Shown here: in pieces, positions 10,433-22,128 of the stretch
Layout of the letters: each line of letters begins with the position of its first letter
Numbering within the stretch: the first letter of the stretch is position 1
Source: Trachythela sp. YZ-2020
Lineage: Eukaryota > Cnidaria > Anthozoa > Malacalcyonacea > Clavulariidae
Length of the DNA: 64,000 bases
Direction: 5' to 3'
Assembly: GCA_016169945.1 (NCBI GenBank)
Contig: JADLSH010000073.1
Span: 62,001-126,000 of the forward strand
Translations under genes and position numbers: made by a program
The notes under the pieces: generated by a model
What the model saw: the letters and a program-made list of their open reading frames with translations, nothing else
The model's database searches: none
What the model was told of the DNA's origin: nothing

Positions 10433-10589
10433 AATCGAAAGCTAATTTATTTCTTAAAAACAAAAAAGTGAAAACCAAAACAACCATTTCGGCCTTGCGT
10501 CCAACAAAACACCTCCTTCTATTCCGGAAATGAAACCTTCGGAAGATGACCTCAGAAATCTTTGACTAACGATCTAAAGAAAATCAATT
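10433..10589. other. Spacer between LINE tail and Penelope-like fragment
   Basis: No feature seen. Confidence 0.4.
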
Positions 10590-11719
10590 CGTCTCCCAAC
10601 ATTTTCATTTTTGCAGACAAAACTAGGAATATTTATGAAACCTCACTCGACACATACAACAAACACTTACATGCATGACAACATCACAAAAACATATAAG
10701 CATGGATCCGAGGACACTATAGATGAAATTGATTCAGAACTAACAAGCATTTCGAACAATTTAGGAATCGGCGACAGAATTGAAAAAAATGAAAAAAACG
10801 CGAAGCATTTATATCTTTAAAAGATCACAAAGAAAATTTCGAAAACAATCCAAAATGCCGCTTAGATAATCCCGCTAAAAGCGAATCCGGAAAAATAAGC
10901 AAAGTTATGCAAAGTTGGTTTGGCAATATAAAATATAAGGACAGACACGGACAGTGTTATTTCGTTTAACATTGTCGATTTCTACCAATCTATTTCTGAA
11001 AAACTATTGGACCAAGCTTTATCTTGGGCTTCAAATTTGGCTACTATACTTGAAAACGATATTTCAATAATAAAACATGCTAGAAAATCTCTCCTTTCAA
11101 TACCGGAATTTCATGGATAAAAAAAGATAGCAAGAGTTTGTTTGACGTTACCATGGGCAGTTTCGACAGCGCGGAAATTTGTGAGTTAGTAGGCTTTTTC
11201 ATTTTAGACCACCTGAGTACGAAATTTGGCAAAGAAAGCATCGGCCTATATAGAGATGACGGTTTGGCTATTATAAAGAGTAAATCAACACGTTTAGCAG
11301 ACAAAACAAGAAAATATTTCCACAAAACTTTCGAGCAGTTTGACCTAAAAATTACCGTTGAATCAAATTTATGCATAGTAAACTTTTTAGATGTAACTTT
11401 CGACCTTAACCATGGAAAACATAGGCCCTATAGGAAGCCCAATGACGATCCACTGTACATAAATATGCACTCTAATCACCCACCGAGCATCACAAGGCAA
11501 CTACCAGCATCAATTAACAAGCGCATCGCACTTCTTTCATCAGATGAGCAAACTTTTCAGGAATCTGCACCCATATATCAGAACGCACTTCGGCATAGCA
11601 GCTTTAATCATGAACTTAGCTACACTCAGCACACACCACAACAACAACGCAGGAATAGGCAACGCAATATCATTTGGTTCAACCCAGAATTTAGCAAGAG
11701 TGTTAGCATTAAGATTTAA
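10590..11719 (+). pseudogene. Penelope-like reverse transcriptase fragment
   Basis: Degenerate 5' part (10611-10980) with IYETSLDTYN, ITKTYK and GIGDRIEK, then frames shifted through [19 protein letters not shown]. The open part (11138-11719) reads LFDVTMGSFDSAEICELVG, FILDHLSTKFG and GLYRDDGLAII. YRDD is the RT catalytic box and FLDVTF with YRKPNDDPLYIN follows it. LKDHKxxF and the xDD box set in this way are typical of Penelope-like or related GIY-YIG retroelements rather than LINEs. The C-terminus, including any GIY-YIG nuclease, is missing because LINE sequence starts at about 11720. The clade is not certain. Confidence 0.7.
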
Positions 11720-12975
11720 GAAGAAAAACTCTATCCGACTCAGAATTAAGAAATCTCGTACGCCAACAGAATATCTCATGGAAAAGTTTAAAAGCCTTCG
11801 TAGTTCCATCAAGCGTATGTTACGTGACAGTCGCTCCAAATACTTTCACTCTATTTGTGCCAACCGTGGTCATAATCCCAAACGATTCTGGTCCCTATTT
11901 AAGTTCAATTCTAAGACACGCAACATTCCTGAAAAGCTCTCAATGAAAGTAACTGAAACCAAAAGAACGTACGCAGAAAAGCCAGCAGATATTGCTTCTC
12001 TCTTCAACAACTACTTACCTCTATATTCACCACTGATCCAAATATTGAAGACTGCGGTTCTGACTCTCTTCCAGGTCAATCTGACAATACTATCATTGAG
12101 GACATTACTCTTACAGAAGCGGAAGTTTTCTCCGTCTTATATAATCTAGACATTAATAAAGCTCAAGGGCCGGTTGAGATTCCCGCACGTTTATTAAAAG
12201 AAACCGCTCGTCAAATTTATCCATCACTAACTATTCTATTCAACAAATCTCTAAGCACCGGTGTGTTACCACGTGACTGGAAACTGGAAAATGTCGTTCC
12301 CCTGTATAAAAATGACCACACGGAACACGTAGAGAAGTATAGGCCGATTTCGCTCCTTTAACTAATCTCGAAAGTACTGGAAAGATGCGTCCTTAACAAA
12401 ATTAAAGACCACGTTTTCGAAAAAATTAACACTGATAAACATGGCTTTGTTCCTCGAAAGTCCTGTGTTACGCAGCTCATTGAGGTATTTGACTACATTG
12501 GTTGCCAGCTTGATCTTGGAAAACAAGTGGATGTGATCTACTTAGATATGTCCAAGGCATTTGATCGAGTTAGCCACATGAAACTACTGAATCGATTTCG
12601 TGATTTTGGATTCAGATGTAATATTCTTAATTGGTTCAGCTCTTACCTCGAGGACCGTCGCCAGCAGACAACAGTACTTGGTGCAACATCAGTACCACTA
12701 CCCGTGACATCTGGAGTTCCGCAAAGTTCCATCCTTTGTCCGCTGCTGTTCCTACTATATCAAAACAATCTCTCCAATTCCATCAACCATTCAAAGATCG
12801 CGACGTTTGATGATGATACAAAGATTTACAAGGTGATAAACTCGGAATCTGATGCATCTGCTAAGGAGAATAATCTTACGAACTGGCAAATTTGTTCAAC
12901 AAATGCTAATCTTCTCCTCAACACAGATAATTACTTCGAATTACTGGAAACGCAACAAAATCGACTAGATTTAGG
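11720..12975 (+). pseudogene. LINE RT, N-terminal two thirds (YWHEYLDI family)
   Basis: The linker (SRTPTEYLMEKFKSLR, then SKYFHSICANRGHNPKRFWS) is followed by the RT fingers in a shifted frame: INKAQGPVEIPARLLKE, LPRDWKLENVVPLYK, HGFVPRKSCVTQL. The palm is open at 12527-13003 with YLDMSKAFDRVSHMKLL and GVPQSSILCPLLF. The catalytic box is FDDD instead of FADD (ATFDDDTKIYK), probably inactivating. Coding stops near 12975, where another LINE has inserted, and resumes at about 14118. Confidence 0.8.
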
Positions 12976-14117
12976 AAACAAGTCTGCGTGCTCAATAACG
13001 TAAAACCAGAACAAAAAACAATCCAATGTGGGGTTCCACAAGGAACTAATCTGGGGCCATTGCTATTCTTTATATACATAAACGATTTACCGAAATGCCT
13101 CGAACACACTCAAGCATCAATGTTTGCAACCGACACAAACTTGACGTGTTCTGGAGTGTCAATTTCAGAAATTGAATACAAATTAAACTCCGACTTGAGT
13201 AATGTAAGTAAATGGCTCGAGGCCAACAAATTAACATTAAATACTGAGAAAACTGAATTTATGTTGATTGCCTCAAAAAGAAAATTAAACCACATCCCTG
13301 AAAACCTCCAAATACTAATTAATGATTCACTTATTGAACAAGTTAAACAGAAAGAATTGAAATGGAAGGAACACACTAATGCTCAATGTAAGAACTTTCG
13401 AATGCTGTGGCTTTTCTAAGAAGAGCTAAAGCTTTTGTATCTCAAAATGAATTAATTCGTGTGTACAACTCTCTAGTAGTCCCATACTTTACATATTGTT
13501 CGTCCGTCCGGAATGACGGAAATCGAACGAATCTTGAGAAACTGTACAAGATGCAAAAAAGGGCCGCTCGTGTCATAACTAGTTCAAACTACGAAATAAG
13601 GTCAAAAACAATCTTTCGGATTCTAGGATGGACTCCAATTGAGTCTACTCTTATGAAAAGGGAAATTTTAATGACATTCAAGGCTATCCGTAGAATTGCG
13701 CCGAAGTACGTCTCTAACATGTTCTCTCATAGCCAAAATAACAATTACGAAATGCGGAGCAACATGCACAAGCTTGTGTTAGGTAAACCTAAAACTAATT
13801 TTATGAAAAGATCCTTTCATACCGAGGAGCTTGTGCCTGGAACAACTTACCCATTGACATTGTCAACGGGTATGAGCAACTATAAACAATTCATTTTAAA
13901 AGTTTAATCGACAATTATTTTTCCACAGATTAAATGACTGTTGATGATGCTCATAAATATTGCAACATGAGTAATCAATATTGTTTCATCTAACATGATT
14001 TATTTGTGTAAATAGGTATCAATATCTTATAGTTTTATATAAAACGATCCCTTGAAAACCAGCAATAGCTGAGAGGCTATCGTTTTTAAATAACTTTTAT
14101 AAATAAATAAATAAATT
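12976..14117 (+). mobile_element. 5'-truncated LINE inserted inside another LINE
   Basis: An RT of a different family starts in mid-palm: QCGVPQGTNLGPLLFFIYINDLP (13020-13090), then ATDTN at the place of YADD, then KLTLNTEKTEFM. After a frameshift near 13400 the thumb reads AVAFLRRAKAFV, VYNSLVVPYFTYCSSV and ILGWTPIESTLMKRE, ending ...FILKV at 13907. A 3' UTR and TAAA repeat (14098-14117) close it. The flanks are halves of one host LINE, so this is a clean nested insertion. The DD of the active site is changed to TD, so this copy is inactive. Confidence 0.8.
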
Positions 14118-15165
14118 TACAAGTTCCAAAATTCCGCTTTGAAGACCACAGGTTGCGAAGGTGACCTCGGCGTCTAGACCTCTTCCACCCTTACCTGGTC
14201 CAAACAAGTCCTCCACCAGTGCGTCCAAGCCAATAAATCACTCGGATATATACGGCGATCCACGACGAAAATCAAGAATATCTCTTTCCGTCGAATTCTT
14301 TATCTAACACTCGTTCGTTCCCATCTCGCTTACGCGTCCCAAGACTGGGCACCACAATCTGTCGATCTCATTAAGCGTACAAAACGCATCCAAAGACGTG
14401 CATCGAAGTATATATTGGATCTACTCTTCTTCTGCGAAATCAGCTATAACCATCGTCTCTCAACACTAAATCTACTATCTCTCTCCTACTGGCACGAGTA
14501 TCTGGACATATTGTTCCTTTTCAAATCACAACATGACATTATTAACTTAAGCAGCGGCACACTACCACATCCTCAAGATTCAAAGCGAAGTACCCGACAG
14601 CAAACCCCAACTGCCTGCAATTTAAGACTTCAAAATGTAAAACATCTACCTATCAGAAGTCGTACTTAAATAGAACAGCAAGCGTCTGGAACGCACTACC
14701 AAGGGATCTAACGAATAATACCATGACAACTTTAAAAGAGTTTAGAAAGAAACTATATGACTACTATAAAGTAGCATTAGATAAATATTATGATCATGAC
14801 GATCCGCGAACATGGAAATCGGTTTGCATCAAATGCAACCAAGCTCGACACCTGACTAGACCGATAACGTATTGTTTTTAGAGTCTTAAAGTGGTGCTTT
14901 TGCACATTGCTATTTGCAGGACCGATTTCGGTTTTGCTGAAGGCACAGGTTTGAGTTGGTTCATCTAAATTTAGTCAGCCTCTTGGAATCTGGAAGCGGT
15001 CCTGTGGGTCGCAATGTAAAAGTAACTTTTATAGTTTAATATGTGTTTTTATATTTGTCTAAAGTAAGGGATCGCAGTAATTGGCGTAAGCTGTTGCGAT
15101 TGCCCTGCCAGTTGTTTCTGTCAATTGTTTGTGCTGTATATGGCAAAGCTAATATAAAATATAAT
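14118..15165 (+). pseudogene. LINE ORF2 C-terminus and 3' UTR (continuation)
   Basis: The host LINE resumes with DLGVWTSSTLTWSKQV, YLTLVRSHLAYASQDWAPQ, RIQRRASKYIL, SYWHEYLDILFLFK and DDPRTWKSVCIKC ending at about 14881. Several frameshifts are present. A 3' UTR of about 280 bp runs to an A/T-rich tail near 15165. Same family as 6552-10432. Confidence 0.8.
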
Positions 15166-15169
15166 ATAC

Positions 15170-15507
15170 ACAGCCGGCAGCCGGCTATTTAGTAAAATGC
15201 CGGTCATAGAGTGACTGTAGTTAAAATTAAATACTCATCCCACCCATTAAATGTCTATAAAACAATTTAAGAGGTTAAACAAGTCGAAAAAGAGTAGTTT
15301 AAAGACAAAAATTCCAAGTTAAATTAAATGAGTTTGCCAGGGTTCGAACCACGACTACTCGAGGTTGTACTAGGCGCACGTTCTAAACAAGTACGCCACC
15401 GGCAGGTTCGCTGAATGCTACCGCAAAAAAACTTTATAGAATGCTAAGCATAAAATCTCAGCCCTAAAATAGCCGGCAGTTTTATTAAATAACTGGCTTC
15501 TGGCTGT
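15170..15507. mobile_element. 338-bp MITE-like foldback element
   Basis: The outer 37 bp on each side are inverted repeats (ACAGCCGGCAGCCGGC... on the left; its diverged reverse complement ending GGCTTCTGGCTGT on the right). It contains a tRNA-like segment. No ORF. The target duplication is uncertain. Confidence 0.65.
15331..15402 (-). other. tRNA-like segment (SINE-type) inside the MITE
   Basis: The minus strand reads TGCCGGTGGCGTACTTG (acceptor and A-box-like) and later GGTTCGAACCCTGGCA (B box and acceptor return). Six of seven acceptor pairs can form. The anticodon arm does not fold convincingly, so a working tRNA is unlikely; a tRNA-derived SINE head or decayed tRNA is more likely. Confidence 0.45.
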
Positions 15508-16931
15508 ATAGTCACTTTGAAAGCTTTAACTCAACGGATTTTTGAAAGGACGCGCTTTGAGATCACGCCCGCTGAGCTTTCTGGGTGCTCATATATGGTA
15601 AGGCACTGATCTCAAACAGGTGAACAGTCCGGCATAATTATAAGCAACAATGTCAGCAACGATCATTTCTGTCTTTCTGACGAAAACTCTTCACCCTCTC
15701 TTCAAACCAATGCTCTTTATTTTATCTCCAAATAACTCATTAATCTTTATTTGTATGGAACAACAGAGTTGCTTGTGTTTTTCACTATTGACATTGTATA
15801 GGCCACAACTTCAAGAAACAAAATTGTTTAAAATTAATCAACTGTCGAAAGCCAGGTCGCTTTTTACTTTCAATTTATTTAATACGGCTACCGGTGAAAA
15901 AGCTCTCTTGGCAATTGAGAGTTTACAGGAGGATCAGTAAAAATACATGTTCTTTGCTACGGCGCAAAATATATGAATTAAAATGCAACGTTTGCGATCG
16001 ATCAAATTGAGGTGACGTATTCAATGGAATTATTCGATGAGATGGCCGTGTCAATAACATTACGAGTATTCTTGGCATAAGAAAAAGCAACGAGAAAGTA
16101 TCATTGTCTACTGAATTTATAGACTATTAGCTTCCGGATTAGCTTGCCTAAATTAATTTTCTTATTTTAAGAAATGTTTGAAAACAAGAAGTTTTTTCTT
16201 CTAATTTTCCTTGACAATTTTCTAATTTTCCTTCTGAAATTAAAAAAAAAGAATCTGAAAAAAAGAATTTTTTTCTAGGCTAGACTATTTTTTGCAGTGT
16301 GACGGTAGCTTTTTAACAACTGCAAGAGTATCTCCACCTTGTTGACCGATGACGTCATCCTTGAATATATTAAGGAGCTTAGATGCTACTCCATGAGATA
16401 TCCCTTTCTGACGACGCTAGACCGAGGTGTAGAAACGCTCGTCGTGAATGCAATTCGACCGAGCTGAGCTTTTCATTCATTTATTTATGTAAACCGGAGT
16501 TCTAACTTAGTTCTACCATAAAATTCTGTTAACTTCCGTATGACAAATCACAAAAATTATTAGGGGGTCTAAACGAAAGAAGTGCCCGAGTATCGAATGC
16601 TAAGGCGTGAGGCCTCTAGGGGGGTATGGAGTCATGTACCCCTAAAATTTGTGAAATCTAATGTCTTAGATTTTGGGGGAAGATTTTACAGAATATTTAT
16701 GATCAGAAAGCTATATATAAAGTGTTAATTTGTGATTGCTCCCTAGTTTATCTTTACACTCCAATCAATTAAACGATATTTATACATCTTTTTTGGAGGG
16801 CTGGAAAGCTCTTTGGACCCCGCAAATATTACAATTGGAATAGTAGTATGTCATTTCTAGTCAATGCTGGAAGTATTGGATCATGTGCATTTTGATACAC
16901 ATTTTTTTTGTTTCGCCATTTCTATTCAAAG
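15508..16931. other. No gene recognised; upstream of the GPCR exons
   Basis: A 96-codon open frame at 15650-15940 has no family features. Any further 5' exons or promoter of the GPCR could lie here, but none is visible. Confidence 0.4.
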
Positions 16932-17170
16932 GTTATTGTCCCAGAGAGAAAGTTGGTACACTTGAAGCGTATGGAATTTTCCCGTGGCCAGAAACTAAAG
17001 TTGGAGATCGTTCTACACTCGCTTGTCCTTACAATAATGTGAGCCGCAATGCAAGCCGTGAATGTTTGTATACAAGCCAAAGAGATAGTGGAACTGTTTG
17101 GGGCCCAGTTGTGGTCACACAATGCAAATTCAAAGACACGCGAAGCAAGGATCTTTTTTTATTGGTGCAG
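16932..17170 (+). CDS. aGPCR exon 1 (visible): hormone-receptor domain
   Basis: Encodes GYCPREKVGTLEAYGIFPWP, ACPYNNVSRNASREC, GTVWGPVVVTQC: the Cys/Trp pattern of the HRM domain (CP, FPWP, CPYN, ASRxC, W, C). Acceptor CAAAG/GT at 16930, donor CAG/GTAATT at 17171. An ATG at 16883 in the same frame would add a hydrophobic leader, but the T-rich run before the AG reads better as an intron end. Confidence 0.8.
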
Positions 17171-20100
17171 GTAATTGAACTTTTGCAAAGCATCTTTAAT
17201 TCAGAAAGGGTTTTGAGCAACATGTATGCCATCCTGCAAAATCGAGATTGGGGATCTCTTTATAAATGTCTTTGGTTATTTGGTTAAGAGAGACTGCAAA
17301 TATATGTCCAGAAAAACAACTTAAACGTTCCTGCCTCGCCAGTGATCAGCCTGGTAATGATAAAAGATACGCGCAAAACTTAATCGCGATGGCAGTAAAT
17401 TTGCAGGCCTTTCAGCTATCTTTTTAAGGGGTCGAACTAATTAGTATGCCAGACATTTGTTGGAAATAATTTCGGTATCTTATTTCATATTCTTATTTTC
17501 AACGAATGAACTCAGCAGATCATACAGAATGAGAAGGAGTCATGAGATATTCAGCAAGAGTATAAAAGGGCGAGAAAAGATGCCGGTGACCACGGCATAA
17601 TTGCTAACATTAACGATTGCGCGACCGAAGGAGTGCCGTGATTAATGTTAAAAATGCATCATTACTGGTCGCACACCTATTCCCCAACGGCGTTGTAACT
17701 CTAAAATTTGTTCAACTAATCCAAAATTTCAATGCATGGGTAACGCTGGGCATGTTTGGGAAAACAGAGTGTGAGGTATTAATATTTTAATGATGTGATA
17801 CAACACATGAAATCAATCGCGGTGTCTTTTCAAAATCTATTGCTGTGAGCACTGTGAGAATGTCGCTACGAATTCGGACGAAAGCATTAACTAACGTCCG
17901 CGGTGAAAAGCAACCAGGGTCAAGCCAATACCCACATTATATACACACCATATATACTAACTTATAAATATCATAGTATGCGAGCTATGCTGTACTATTT
18001 TACATTGGCGGTATGCGAATCAGGAAGGGATGAAGTCAGTAACGAACCCGCCACGAAGCTGGCAGACATGCATGATGAATCTAAATTAGGAACCAACAGG
18101 CGTGGTGTTCCAACTAAACTTCCTCCATCCTGACTGATTTACACGTCAACCAGTCAAAGAGAGGAATGAGCAAAAACGTAGAAAATAACAGCTAGAAACT
18201 AGGAACCAAACTAGTCCAAGCTTCCACGCAAGACAAAAATAGATACTTGCAAGCTACGATCCACAAACTTGAGGTTGTCATGTTATGAGCTGATTGTTCA
18301 TAGTCTGTTAAGATACCAAGCCAACCAGTACGTAGTAGAGCGGCCACCATAGAAGGGTGGGCACAATAATGAGGTGGGAAGACCGAAACGCAATAATAGA
18401 TGCAAACCTGCAAATGATGCTACTAATACAACTACTTAGCGCAAGGTAAATCGACAAGAGTCTAAAGATATGCTAAGCAATTAACCACCGCGAATAATAA
18501 AGCTACAATCTTGGACATAACCCTTGAGACCATTATTCGCAATATTGCAAATTTAATGTACACTAACAAAACAAATTTTGAGACCCCCCTTCAATGTTGT
18601 GAACAACCCCGAAACAACTTTTGAAAATTTACCATATCCCAAATTCAACATTGAGTTGGGGGAGTGGGGCCTTAAGAAACGCAACATAATTTTAGAGATT
18701 TGAACCTAAATGAACCATAACTAATTACCAACAGAAGAGGCACAACTAAAGGTGCGTGGGTGCATACACCCACAATTAATCAATAGGCGGAGTGATACTG
18801 CTACCGACGTTAATTTCCTTTATTATTCTAATAAATACGTTAAAAAATATTAGCCTTGTTTCTTGGTCTTCAACGCGCAGTCTGTCAGGTTTACAAGCTG
18901 CTATTTAGGAGGACATTCCTTCTAAGAATCCTTCTGATAATCGCAGTGATTGTTCCTTCTGATAATCGCCTGATAATCAGACGCAAGCGAAAGGGTCGAA
19001 GATCGAAATAAGCTAGAGGGATATCAAGTGCATTAAATACTCGGGTGTTACTCGAGTCTTGATCGTCGTTGAATCCGCAAAGTTAACAATATTAGAACTT
19101 TAATGATGACTATTGCAGAAAGAAGTGAACATCAGTAACGTGGTGAAAATTACCCAAGAGGTGAAAAACCTGTCTATTGTTAAACCAGACAACACTCTTA
19201 AGGCTGGAGACATTAGCAATATCGCTACAGTATTAGAGAAAATTGTCGCAGTTAAACAGAAAGGTAACGAGGTAGGTTATATGATAAACATTTATTGGTA
19301 TAAAAGATAGTCAATATTACGAAATATATAAGTGACCAAATACACTGCAACAGAATGTATATGACCGTAGTTCCGAGGGATTTTAAATCTTTTCCAGAGG
19401 AAATTAAAATGATTAAATCACTCAATCTAAATTTCATGCTATCTTTTTTATATATTTTAGCTATAATATACCCAGGTTTGGGGGAAGGTTTGAGCGCATA
19501 TGTGCATTTCGCATCTGCTGTTCAGTAATAAAAATTAGATTTCAATTCCTCACCAAATTCGCAAGACAGTAGAATCCGCTCCTATAGTGACTCTACAAAA
19601 CAGTGCAGGTTTTCTAAAACTTATGAATAGGCTTTGTGTGTGCTTCCTGACATTTGAGGTACTAGGCATTCCTATTTTGTCACAAGTTACTAATGTATGT
19701 GCGTATTTATAGATTTTTGAAGATTTCGTCATCACGATAGACAATTTACTGGATGCTAGTATAGAGGACGTCTTAAAAAGTCAACAGAAAGATAACTCTT
19801 CTTCAAGGTAAATATAAGGATATATATAAGATGGTTAAAAATGTCATGGTGATACGATGATGAAATTTTTGGAACTGCCATCAGGGTCCTGCCCAGGACC
19901 ATGTGAGTGCCGTGCACCTGTAGCCCTGAGGGCATGACGCCTTCCCACCCTGCCGATAACTTCTAAAACTTGATCGACTGGTCTCAGAGTGGCTTGAAGC
20001 ACGACATCAATTAACAAAGTGGACAGTGATTAGAGCCGTTCGTCAGACGTCTTTCTGGCTTTGGGGGGATAGCATATTCTGCCAATCACCAGTAACTAAT

Positions 20101-22095
20101 ATTGTGCGCATTGTAGAACTGAATTTTATCTAATACTAACGTTTAAATAATAAAATTCGCCAAGATAAAAAATGCAAAATTACTTCTATAGAATATCTAT
20201 TATAAAGTACAACATTGGGGTTTTCGTACTGCATATTTGAAACGTTTCAAGTGCCGGGCGGAAGAGTCTGCCATGGGGCGAGTGCCGGGTGGCACTGCTG
20301 ACTGCTGGGCGCCGCCGTCCGCCGTGGACAGAACTCTGTACCATATGATTTGTTGATATTTTGCCGTGTTTCCTTAAAGCAACCAGTGGCGAAGCCAGCC
20401 TGACAATTTGGTCATGCTATGCAAATATTTCCGTGTTCATAGACTGTGAAAACAATCAATTTCTAAAGAAATGAATAATGATAATGATTTAAAATTTGCA
20501 TTGCATGACCAAATTGTCAGGCTGGCTTCGCCACTGAAAGCAACTAGCGTCGCTACATTGCTGGCATTTTTAATAAGATGCTTTCCTCTTGTACAAATAA
20601 TTATTGTACTGATTGGATAATTATGTAGCTAATTTTTTTAAAGAAGCGTCATTATTGTATACCCGATGTATCATGGCATCGAAAACCGCTCAAGCCAAGG
20701 TGAAAGAAATTGTGCACCATAAACACAGGAAATTTAGCCAACTGGTGAAAATACTTGTAAAACCAACGCAAGGGTAACTTGCTTGTTTGTGCAAGACTTA
20801 TAATCATAGCCATATAAATATAGCTTCTCCTAGATCGTTTGCAATTCTTCGAAATATGCCTGATAAGTGTATCAACTACCTTCTCAATCAGTGAATTTCG
20901 TTAAATGAAAGCACTTCAAAATGCGGGAAATATCGTTGTATACACACACCAAAGAGATCGTAAACATTCGGTTTACCCTCGTCGCTCCTTAGGATTATTT
21001 ATTGATACTTCAACATTTGCAAATATATATATATATATATTTTACACTTCACAGGGTTGTCGAAGCTCTGAATAACTTTGCAGAAACATTAGTCATCGGT
21101 CCTGAAGGCAAACTTGAAAAAGATACAAGACACTACACTATAAATTTACAGGACGTGCAACCACAAAACTTTAGCGGATTAACATATTCTGGGAATGTCA
21201 CGAGACCCGAAGAATCTTCTTCACTCATTATTCCACGAACAATATTTAACGAATCAACCGTTACAAACAGTTCCAGAAACCAGACGGTTATCTTTGTTCT
21301 CTATAAGGAAACAAAGTTCTTCAGAGTTTCCTTGGCAGATACCACGACGACGTCAAGCCGCTTGAATAGTTTTGTAATTTCTGGAAGAATGAAGGGATTA
21401 TCAGTTGCAAATTTGAGCGTGCGTACCAGTTAAAATCGCTTTGCAGAGTATCGCGCGAGGAGACACGAACAGTACTTTGTGTTCTTACTGGGACTTTAGC
21501 CTAGGGAATTGGTCACAAGAAGGTTGCAGGTTTGAACGCGTTCGTAATGATGGTAAAGTCCTTTGTAGCTGTGATCATCTTACCAACTTTGCAATGTTGA
21601 TGGTAAGTTTATAATGAGTGTATTTTATTCACTTAATCAAGCATCTGCGCTTGGCCAAATTAATATTGAGATGGTTTATCTGTCATCGTTTGTTTGACGG
21701 ATCATCCGTCTAGTGTAAACACAAGACAAACGTAGCACACGAACTAGGCTCGATAGCTCGCTCTTGACTTAAACTTGCGTCGTTAAATAAGCTATTCCAT
21801 TTTGCTCTTGCTATAGGAATCCGCTAACTATACAGGTAACAAAGAATTGGTTTTTCCTGATAGTTCATCTAATATCGTATTTATGATTTTCCTTTGAGTG
21901 TACAGTCAAAGGATGTGCATTTTTCTGTGCTCGTTTTTCTGTGCTCGTTTTTCTGGGCATATGCGTAAGACAGGATTAAGCTTCACTTTCGAGTAAATTG
22001 GCATTTGCGGGAACAAATTTCCAAATGTATGTCATGGTTTCTAAGTTATGCGAATAAAATTACCCGAGAGAGGACTGGTGTTCAGCAGGCTTGTG

Positions 22096-22128
<33 letters not shown>

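Noticed and set aside
15331..15402. Functional tRNA gene on the minus strand
   Set aside because: A and B boxes are recognisable, but the anticodon arm does not fold and it sits inside a MITE.
15650..15940. 96-codon frame as an upstream aGPCR exon
   Set aside because: No domain similarity, no good splice donor at its end.
16883..16931. ATG with hydrophobic leader as start of the aGPCR
   Set aside because: The stretch is T-rich and ends in CAAAG, so it reads better as a polypyrimidine tract and acceptor; a signal peptide cannot be claimed.
21817..21835. 19-bp microexon (AG/GAATCCGCTA...CAG/GTAACA) between aGPCR exons 4 and 5
   Set aside because: Including it breaks the phase into exon 5; joining 21602 directly to 24980 gives the usual HLTNFAMLM-DISPGV reading.
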